From contig CP137684.1 of NCBI GenBank assembly GCA_037976565.1, forward strand, positions 18,038,339 to 18,102,338: DNA of 64,000 nucleotides, in the 5' to 3' direction. The stretch's first letter is position 1, and every line of letters begins with the position of its first letter. Below the pieces are notes generated by a model. The model had not been told where the DNA came from. It saw nothing but the letters and a program-made list of their open reading frames with translations, and made no database searches. Positions 55,701-64,000 of this stretch are shown here, piece after piece. The stretch comes from Mesocentrotus franciscanus. Its lineage: Eukaryota; Echinodermata; Echinoidea; Camarodonta; Strongylocentrotidae. A program made the position numbers and the translations under genes.

Positions 55701-56332
55701 TGGTCAGAAGATGGCTAAAATAATTGTTTGAAACAGAATAACAAAACAAAAAAACTACTGAAAATTACAACCAAGTTTCTTCCCATATTAATTCATTGGC
55801 AAGTGGATAACAAATCTGAGAAGCAGAAAGTTTGAATAAATCAGACAAGGAATAAGAATGAAAATTGTGTGAAGTTTTAATCTCAAAACATATAGGAGTT
55901 TTCAAATGTTATTGTGTAATTGTGTCAGACAACCTCAAACCCCTCCCCCTAATAGTACTGCAAAACTTCTTTTTTCAAAATGGATTGCCAAGTAGGATCT
56001 TTTTTCTTTCATGAAACTCTTTGAAACTTTAATGTCACAAGCACTATATTAATTTTTTGTATTATTATTATTACTATATGACATGCTATTCACAATATAA
56101 TTTGAGTACTGCCTTAAGAGAAAAGGTGCTTAGGAGAAAACTGCAAATTAAAGATATTTTAGCGCATGGCAATGGGAAAGTTGACCATCAATATGTAACA
56201 ATTGACTCATCAAATTGCCAATTTGATATGTGCATAGAGCTAGTGAACTCTAGTTCTTAAAACATCCCAAACTTTTTTATTCCTTGTCCGATGTACCATC
56301 CTATCTTTCTTATATTGAAGCTTTCACACAAA
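52760..56332. other. AT-rich region between two convergent genes
   Basis: No exon was recognised. The part next to 56333 is probably 3' UTR of the minus-strand gene. TACAGGGTGTCCCAAAAATG at 54799 resembles a mariner-type terminus. Degenerate repeats at 55250-55640 include CTTTGACCTCATGACC and TGACCTTTGACCT (55533-55545), akin to the Helitron-like repeats. Confidence 0.4.
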
Positions 56333-59300
56333 TTATATTATGGGTAGTGACTTCTGAAAATACTGAAGTCTTTGTTGAGACTTTGTGCCCCATTTTTTCT
56401 TTTCATTGTAGACTTTTGTCTTTATCGTTAGAGGATCAAATGGAACTTCCTTTGAATTCCTTGCAGCAAATGTCTCTAACTCCTTGCGATCTGTAAAAAA
56501 AAATTGTAAAGGGAGATAATTAACAGTAATGATAAATAGAAATGTGCATTGCCACCCATCATCACGAAGGTATCCCCTGGCATAAGAAATGTGGCCTATA
56601 GAACACACATAAACCATCCACAAAACTATGGCCCTTTTCCCTATAATAGACGGAACACTTATGGGGACATCCAGGGAAAAAATACACAGGGGCTCGGAGC
56701 AAATTCACCCCCAAATGCCCAAAAGAGCCTCCAAAAGTCATAATGGAGCCCAAAAAAAGTTGCATAGAGTCCAATGCAAAACAAATTAAAGAGTGTTATT
56801 TCCATGCAAGCAAGCTTGAATTTTTTGAATATTTTTCCTGGCAGCATCACCAAAATCTATAGGTGTGTAGATTACACCAAGATAAACCTCTAGGAGGAAT
56901 TTGGAAGAAACCTGTTAATGAAGGGGGCAATGACGGGGTGGTGTCAGCTGCTGAATCCAAAGTATCCTGGGGCATACTGCCAGGGGATACAATATTAATA
57001 ATAATTGATAAAAATAATAATAACAATAATAATGATAATAACAACAACAACAATATTCCACTCTTGTATACTACATATCACATTATCATATAATGTCTCT
57101 ATGTTTAAACATATGAGATGGCATTTCTAGACCTTGCGAGTTCAATTTATTTTGTTTTCTTTGTTTGGAAGTCAAGAAATATAAATCTTTACAGAATTTA
57201 TTTTGTTACGGCTGATCTTGTTACACAAGTTGCATTGAATGAATGTCTATGAAGAAAATTTTGGACTGAATCAATTTCCTTTAGTTAGCTATGTTTCTTA
57301 TTTGAGTTTCCTATATAGTCACTGTGCTGCCTGCCCTTCACTTTCCAACAAAATATATACTGTTCAATTTTATGTAATTACCAGGCAGACTCCTAGAGGC
57401 TTCTCCGCGAATGTATTTCCCAAAATGACTGACTACAGTCTCTGTCTGTTTTGTCGTCCACTGAATGTACTTCCGAGCTGAAAAAACAACAAACAAATAC
57501 AACATGAATCATAGAATGAATTGGTAGGACAGATTTAATATAGAATATCAATATTGGAGTTTATACTTCGATCAGCCATTGATTAATTATGCCTCTCGTT
57601 AACTATAAACCATAAACAATAAGACATCAAAGATAAAGTTGAGTTCTGGTCATGCGATTGCATCGTGAAAGAAACGGTATGGAATTGATCAGAAAAGGTT
57701 GATCATCTAGCATATAAGTATTGGTGCGTACTGCAAGGTTCTGGAATCATCAGAATTATAAGAAATTTGGCCCAGTCTTGGTAAAGTTACAAGCACTGTA
57801 CACAGAAAGATGTATATGGGACTACAAGAACATAAAAATCCGTCCCGATGTTTATGCTGTTAACATGCCATACTTAGAATATTAAGGCATTTAAAGAGCC
57901 ATGCTTTTCAGGGAACATTTTTTATGTGATGTTCTTCCACACTTGCATAATAACAATGATAACGCTCACAAATTATTGTTCACCTCTTCCCAGAACTCAA
58001 CTTACTCTTTAACCATGACTGCAAATTATATTTTGAAAACAGATACATACATGTATATCACATGTAGTTCGAGAAAGATCATTGAGAAAAAGTATTAATG
58101 GTACAGCATTTTGTAATTATCCTACATTCTTCAGCATTTGATGAAGCATAATGGCTTGAATGAGAAATAATACAGGCAAAAACTGGCTTCCATATTGTTT
58201 TCTGGGCTGAACTTCTTCCAGTAGCCTTGCTAGTGGGAGGGGGTGGGGCAAATATGCCCCTAAATGATGGCAAAAAAGGGAGAAAATAAAAGGAAAACGA
58301 AATGAAAGAAAAAGAGGGATAGAAAAGAAGGGGGAAATGAAAAGAAAAGACAATTGAAGCCCTTTTTGCATCCTCCACCAGCAGCCTCGTAAATTCACAT
58401 TGAAATTTCTGAGTAAGACCAATGCCCCCTCAATAGACTCTAGCTATGCCACTGCCTTCTTCCATTAAAAAGAAAGAAGTTTTCAGGAGCTTACTGTAAT
58501 GAACTGCATACAAGATTCTTAAGATATCTTGATAACAGGGCTAAACATGATCTTTCCCTGGCTAGAAAATACGTTTAAAACAACCAACGATTTTATGTTG
58601 ACACCCTGTTGAGATCGAGTCTATATGAATTGAGAAAACTAAGCAGCATAGATTTTTTTTTTCCTTTCTTCTGCTTCCTTCTAATTTTGTTAATTTAATT
58701 TAGCGTAAATATTCATTATTGAATGATATCAACTAAAACTAAAACAACAACAACTAATTGACCATTACAACCTTTGACCTTCCAACAACACCCCCTTCCA
58801 ATGGTGATACACATTAGCACGAAGTTTGTAGTTCATGATACCTTGTATGGTTCTTGAGATAACATATTAACTAAACTAAACTAACATCTGAAACTCCAGA
58901 CATTGTCCTCTATAGCCTTTGATCTAGGTACATGTACATCGATCAGAATGCAATCACATCTTCATCTTATGGTGTTACATATTGACCAAGTTTAAAGTTC
59001 ATACATGTACCTCCAACGGTTCTTGAGATATCAAGTGGAAAGTGTCTTCAAAATTTCCCTACTGTTCTTTTTTTCTCACCCTAATTGAAAGAAATGGGAA
59101 AGGTTAAAGTGCAATCCAACTTGTGTAATAAGTTCATTTGTGTGAAAGCAGACAAAATAGGAGCAATTGGAAGCACAATGCATCCTGCACCATTTAGGTG
59201 GGAGGAGGATGATGAAAAAACAATGAAAAGTCAATAATATTAATCTTTAATTCATTTATTTATTTTTTTTTTTTTTACTCCTTTTTCTTTCTTTTTTTTA

Positions 59301-61874
59301 CCTTTTAGATAACAGAGGAAATTAGGCTTACTTGATATATTATTCATTTATTCCTTGAAATGCAGAGCGCATGACAGCTGCTCTGCTAAAAGGGTAATTA
59401 TGCTGATTTATTGCAGAGTGCTTAGAGACTTCTGATAAACTAAGTGTTAGGTGCTATATAAGCACATATAATTATTAAATTATTATTAACCACCAAAGCT
59501 CTGAAATGAATTTACCTCTTTTACGGGTCTCTTCATTTTGACGAGGGTACTGTTGAGGTTCTGGTAACAGCTGCTTTAAGGCCCGACGGTTGTTACATCG
59601 CGGATGGTTGGCAGGTCCAGCTTGAATAATGAAGTATAAATGATTGTGTAAAGAAGTTTTGAATTCAGATTAGCCGACATGAATATGTTTTTTATGAATT
59701 GTGTATCATATAGTATGCCATGCATGTTTGTAAACATATACATACATGATGCACATGAGCAAAAGAAGTCTCTTTAATGTACATGTAATGTCATTAAGTG
59801 GACATACCTATTTCATCTTAATCTTTATACTTGGGAGATGGAAAATATGTTATCGTCTGAGCATCCACTTCAAAAAGTTCTAAAAGATGTCTTTGTATGC
59901 TAAAATTAGACCATTTTGATACCAAGTTTCCTAAATTCATTAGTATGTTGTAAATATGTTTGCAAACATACTTGTGCACAGATACAAAAGTCTCTTTAAT
60001 ATACATGTAATATCATTAAGTGGACAAACCCATTTCATCTTAAATTTGATACTTGGGAGATGTAGAAATACTAGGTCATCAACTGAGCGCCCAGTTAAAA
60101 AAGTTGTCCTTGTATGCTAAAATTAGACCATTTTGATACCAAGTTTTCAGAACTCATTAGTACATGAACATCATGCATGTTTGCAAACATACATGTATTT
60201 ATGTGCACATACGCAAAAGTCTCTTTAATATACATGAAATGTCATTAAGTGGACAAACCTATTTCATCTTAAATTTGATACTTTAAAAAAACTAGAAAAG
60301 TCAACGCAAAGCGTAGCATCCCCTCGCAGGGTACAAATGGCCTATATACGTCAGAACAAGTTACCTCCATTAATTAGACTATACTATTATATTACTATAA
60401 GCAAGGAAGTTAACCACATTTTCACATATATAATTAGGTGTTTTTGCATATTTAATGAGCTATGACCTTTCACCTTTGACCTACATACTCCGAAATCGAA
60501 CTTATAGGCTGTGTTTTGATACCATGTACCTTCATATCAAAATTCATTAAAATCTGTCAAACATTACTAAAGTTATCAATCAGAAACCAGATTTGCATAT
60601 ATAATGAGCTATGACCTTTCACCTACATACTCCGAAATCAAATTTAGGCAGTGTTTTGATACCATGTACCTTCATATCAAATTTGATTAAAATCCATCAA
60701 ACATTACTAAAGTTATCGAACGGAAACCAGATTTGCATATTTAATGAGCTATGACCTTTGACCTACATACTCCAAAATCGAACTTAGGCTGTGTTTTGAT
60801 AGCATGTACCTTCATATCAACTTTTATGAAAATCCATCAAACATTACTAAAGTTATCGAACGGAAACCAGATGTGTATTTTTTCGCATATTTAATGAGCT
60901 ATGACCTTGGACCTACATACTCCAAAATCGAACTTAGCCTGTATTTTGATAGCATGTATCTTCATATCAAATTTTATGAAAATCCGTCAAACATTACTGA
61001 AGTTATTGATCGGAAACCAAATTTGTTACGAACGGACGGACGGAAGGATGACGGATCGAAGGACGGACAGCAGCGTTCTATATCCCCTTCGTCGGCAAGG
61101 GGATAATAAATTGTGGATTTTTTTTTCTTCTCCAAATGTAAGACTCAGAAGGGTCTTTCCCTTTAGAGGACCTATGATGATATGTTATCCTTAACAAAGT
61201 GTGAGTGGTGCTCGAAGGGTGAATATCCTTAGAGAAAAACACAAATTAATGATATTTTTGTACATGACAAATGGAGAGTTGTTGCAATCCACAGACCATA
61301 TTGCCAAGTTGAGATTCGCCGCGATAGTGATCTCATATTTTAAATATTCATAACTCTCTTATTATTGGCAATGTATTTCACACTTTTGCCATTAATTCTG
61401 TTCCTCCTATTTTGTCTGCTTTCACACAAATGAACTTATTACAAAGGTTTGAGTACACTTTAACCTTTCCTATTTCTTTCAATTAGGGTGAGAAAAAAAG
61501 AACAGTAGGGAAATTTTGAAGACACTTTCCACTATTTTTGAAAAATTGAAAATGATTGAACTTCAAATGTGAATTATCCTTCTGTTGACCAGTTATATAG
61601 TACATGTATGCAGGCATGTCATTAAAAGGTACCACATCCTCACTTGCAACATGAAGGCCACTGATTTGTGTTTCCATCTGGCAATTGATAAAAATAACAT
61701 TGAAGTTTGCAGGTTTGCATTATGTCTATTGAGGCACTGATAAAAGGATAACACAGCCCCATTTCATGGAATATGAACCTGAACTGACTTGGATGAAATT
61801 CCCCAATAATAATAACATTAAATAAAATAATTTACTCACCAGGCTTGATTACATCACTCTCCACCCCCCTCCTC
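56333..61874 (-). CDS. Unidentified protein, last four exons (5' end not found)
   Basis: Exons on the minus strand in transcript order: 61874-61840, 59620-59516, 57477-57382 and 56490-56333 (TAA at 56335-56333). Each junction is GT-AG, and all four join in phase 1 with no stop, giving about 130 residues. Segments are VESDVIKPAGPANHPRCNNR and KQLLPEPQQYPRQNEE, then a basic KRARK stretch, YIQWTTKQTETVVSHF and IRGEASRSLPG, and finally FDPLTIKTKVYNEKKKW. The W...HF...LPG...VYN pattern recalls a helical C-terminal domain of some zinc-finger and transposon-derived proteins of fish and invertebrates, an uncertain recollection. KRARK could be a nuclear localisation signal. No function is assigned. 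Upstream exons may lie beyond the window. Confidence 0.6.
57631..58008 (+). mobile_element. TTAA-site MITE family T2, copy 5
   Basis: Left flank TCAA (57627-57630, one base from TTAA), right flank TTAA (58009-58012). The left terminus AGATAAAGTTGAGTTCTGG is intact; the right reads CCAGAACTCAACTTACTCT. It lies in an intron of the minus-strand gene. Confidence 0.85.
58219..58454. mobile_element. Short hAT-like MITE
   Basis: CAGTAGCCTTGCTAGTGG at the left and CTAGCTATGCCACTG at the right are loosely inverted. The flanks ACTTCTTC (58211-58218) and CCTTCTTC (58455-58462) agree at seven of eight positions. Confidence 0.6.
59034..59163 (+). repeat. Left arm of a near-perfect inverted repeat around an exon
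   Basis: AGTGGAAAGTGTCTTCAAAA to GCAGACAAAATAGGAG is the reverse complement of 61403-61533 with about six mismatches by eye. It lies in the intron downstream of exon 59620-59516. Confidence 0.9.
59385..59490 (+). repeat. Short retroposon tail
   Basis: CAGAGTGCTTAGAGAC and GGTGCTATATAAGCACATAT followed by ATT triplets, as at 3005-3120. It ends about 25 bases from the donor of exon 59620-59516. Confidence 0.45.
59640..60290. repeat. Three tandem units of about 190-245 bp in an intron
   Basis: AAAAG(A)AGTCTCTTTAAT, ACATGTAAT, TCATTAAGTGGACA and CATTTCATCTTAA recur at about 59760, 59985 and 60208, and TGCTAAAATTAGACCATTTT at 59898 and 60115. Confidence 0.75.
60299..61105 (+). mobile_element. 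Helitron-like element with about 147-bp tandem repeats
   Basis: It begins GTCAACGCAAAGCGTAGCAT and ends with the hairpin ATCCCCTT...AAGGGGAT (about 61080-61103). Four units contain AATGAGCTATGACC, CATACTCC(G/A)AAATC, ACCATGTACCTTCATATCA and ATTACTAAAGTTATC, starting near 60456, 60606, 60746 and 60896. Before the end is a GGACGGACGGAAGG run. A second copy starts at 63356. The class is inferred from the layout. Confidence 0.55.
61403..61533 (-). repeat. Right arm of the inverted repeat around an exon
   Basis: Complement of 59034-59163. It lies in the intron upstream of exon 59620-59516, so the pair encloses that exon and the element at 60299. Confidence 0.9.
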
Positions 61875-61979
61875 CTTAACAATCAAGAAAATTAACATTC
61901 ATAAGTAAAGAGAAGAACGAGTAGGAGAATTGCAAACAAAACTAGAAGAACAACACAAACTGTAACAAAACAACAAAAG

Positions 61980-62110
61980 GATGGAGCAACAGGAATGGGG
62001 TCAAAGGGAGGGAGAGAAAGACGAGAGGATGGAAGAGAGGGAACTGAAGAAGAATTTAGAGAAAGATCGAGTGCAGAAAAGGAAACAGATGTACAGAGGC
62101 TGGGGGAAGG
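61980..62110 (+). repeat. Polypurine tract
   Basis: GA-rich stretch such as GGAGGGAGAGAAAG. The plus-strand open frame here is Glu/Lys-rich by composition. Confidence 0.5.
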
Positions 62111-62439
62111 AGGAGGAGATGGTGTTAATAGCACAGTGTTTTGAACGTTATTCATTGTTTGTTGAGCTGTGGAAAGCAGAGAGAAAAATCAAACCACCTG
62201 TATCAAGACAATGGACATAGCTAAAGGACCCTTTTAACAACTAACAAGATTTGTTCACATGATATAAGCAGTATTCAACCAACTACGGTGTATGTGCCGA
62301 ATTTGAGGCTTTTATATTCATTTATTGCAAAAAAAATGTTTACACTTCATCATTAGGGATGCGTAATATTTAATTGAGATAATACTTGTGTAATTGGGAG
62401 ACATTGTATACTTATACAAACATTGCTAATTAGTTTGAT

Positions 62440-62830
62440 AATAATCCATCCATCGGTTTTAATGATAATGCGATCACAAGCTATTTTTGCATACATAATT
62501 AGCCCCATGACCTCTGACCTTGGACCTCATGACCCCAAAATCTAATCAGTTCATTGGCTTAGCAAGATACATACATATCTTCAGTTTGATGGTAATACGT
62601 CAATTGGTTTTAATGATAGTGTGATCACGAGCTAATTTTGCATACATAATGAGCCCTGTGACCTTTGACCTCGTGACCCCAAAATCTGATCAGTTCATTG
62701 GCTCTGCAAGATACATACATAACCCAAGTTTGGCGGGAATCCATCAATCGGTTCTTTAGATAACGCGATCACGAGAACGGGACGTACGGACGGACGGACA
62801 ACCCGAAAACATAATGGAAAACATAATGCC
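62440..62830 (-). mobile_element. Reversed copy of the ILRUN-intron Helitron-like repeat
   Basis: CATTATGTTTTCGGG, GTCCGTCCGTCCGTACGTCC, TCGTGATCGCGTTATCT and CAAGATACATACAT read on the appropriate strand match 26010-26350. About two units remain. Confidence 0.65.
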
Positions 62831-63111
62831 TGTATAAACATCAGGGTGTCAGAAATGGTCCGATTGAGGGCCTTCAAAGACCTATTACCTCATACATGTA
62901 TGACCTCTCGGGTACTGATCGATAGCAGAGTTATTGCAATTCACAATTACATTGTACTAGTGCAATGTATTTCCTCCGTAACGAAATTTGCTATCATGTT
63001 AGTTCCAGATATTACACAGCACTGCTCTCAAATAACATCAGTATCATATTATTGTTTATTACCAGCTGAGTACAAATGACAATTATATGGGTTAATATTG
63101 GTATGTTTTAG

Positions 63112-63355
63112 TGCTGTGATCAAATGTTTAACCGTCCGGTATCCGACCGTCCATGGCACTATCCGTTTTGGATTTGACGGTTTCGTTTACCCAATTTTTT
63201 AATTTTTTATTTCTAATTTTTTTTGTGTAGTGTAACTATTTCGGACAAATTTTACAATATAAATAATGAAATAAATATATATTATAGTATTTTAATTTAT
63301 TTATTCTGGAAAATTACGAAAACAAATATTTAAGCTATTAAAAATAAACATAACA
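63112..63355 (+). mobile_element. Left part of a second copy of the 40904 hAT-like MITE
   Basis: AGTGCTGTGATCAAATG, ACCGTCCGGTATCCGACCGT and TTCGGACAAATTTTACAAT match 40905-41150. The match stops where the Helitron-like element begins. Confidence 0.8.
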
Positions 63356-64000
63356 AGTCAACGCAAAGCGTAGCATCCCCTCGCAGGGTACAAATGGCCT
63401 ATATACGTCAGAACAAGTTACCTCCATTAGACTATATACTATTATATTACTAGGGAAGGTAGTTAACCACATTTTCACATATATAATTAGGTGTTTTTGC
63501 ATATTGAATGAGCTATGACCTTTCACCTTTGACCTACATACTCGGAAATCAAACTTAGGCTGTATTTTGATACCATGTACCTTCATATTAAATTTCATTA
63601 AAATTCATCAAACATTACTAAAGTTATCAAATGGAAACCAGATTCACATATTTAATGAGCTATGACCTTTGATCTTTATACTCCGAAATTGAACCTAGGC
63701 TGTGTTTTGATACCATGTACCTTCATATCAAATTTGATTAAAATCCGTCAAACATTACTAAAGTTATCGATCGGAAACCAGATGTGTATTTTTTCGCATA
63801 TTTAATGAGCTATGACCTTTGACCTTTGACCTACCTACTCCGAAATCGAACTTTGCCTGTATTTTTGATACCATGTACCTTCATATCAAACTTCATTAAA
63901 ATCCGTCAAACGTTACTGAAGTTATTGATCGGAAACCAAATTTGTTACGAACGGACGGACGCACGGAAGGAAGGAAGGAAGGAAGGAAGAAAGGACGGAC
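63356..64000 (+). mobile_element. Second Helitron-like element, cut by window end
   Basis: It starts AAGTCAACGCAAAGCGTAGC like 60299 and carries three units with AATGAGCTATGACCTTT (63508, 63655, 63806). A GGAAGGAAGGAAGG run at 63966-63990 precedes the window end. Confidence 0.65.

Noticed and set aside
62846..63079. Upstream exon of the minus-strand gene near 62880-62930
   Set aside because: A donor-like ATGAG|GTAAT exists on the minus strand, but no acceptor or in-phase frame supports it.
60299..64000. CRISPR array
   Set aside because: Repeats of about 147 bp are adjacent without unique spacers and lie in a eukaryotic genome; they are internal repeats of mobile elements.

Overview
The window looks like a stretch of nuclear genome from a marine invertebrate, most likely a deuterostome such as an echinoderm. 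This is an inference from intron-rich genes with GT-AG junctions, vertebrate-like protein sequences, AT-rich repeat-filled introns and the frequent ACATGTA-type words. I cannot name the species. No bacterial, organellar or CRISPR feature was seen. Five transcription units can be supported, three of them firmly. (1) 589-14065, + strand: the C-terminal two thirds of a kinesin-8 motor (KIF18A-like) in ten exons; its motor domain lies upstream of the window. (2) 20565-28374, + strand: a complete ILRUN (C6orf106) homologue in six exons. (3) 34506-42636, + strand: a complete ribosomal protein S13 gene in six exons, with a 5'TOP-like start. (4) 50557-52661, + strand: a tentative three-exon gene for a small secreted cysteine-rich peptide. 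(5) 61874-56333, - strand: the last four exons of an unidentified gene whose exon phases all agree. Genes 4 and 5 converge. The rest is mostly mobile DNA. A broken non-LTR retrotransposon fills KIF18A intron 6 (about 7055-10590). Three families of short inverted-repeat elements sit at TTAA sites (piggyBac-like): family T1 at 871, 15331 and 32761; family T2 at 27710, 29555, 30753, 38169 and 57631; family T3 at about 757, 15642, 43024 and 46347. Six hAT-like elements have 8-bp target duplications that can be read directly (5012, 21290, 36422, 40904, 48264, 58219). There are pogo/Tigger-like elements (29318, 39223), tRNA-related SINEs (13365, 31205, 40319), a foldback element (3312) and Helitron-like elements with internal tandem repeats (25985, 60299, 62440 reversed, 63356). 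The most unusual material is exon-level duplication: ILRUN exon 5 exists as a tandem series of four (one intact, three decayed), ILRUN exon 3 has a duplicated 5' end, and KIF18A exon 8 has a possible relic copy. The Helitron-like elements carry arrays of AGGTCA-n1-AGGTCA (DR1) nuclear-receptor motifs; one such array lies inside the ILRUN exon-5 array. In the - strand gene, a roughly 130-bp near-perfect inverted repeat flanks a single exon, the arrangement that favours circular RNA. All calls were made by eye; family names come from remembered similarity, not database searches.
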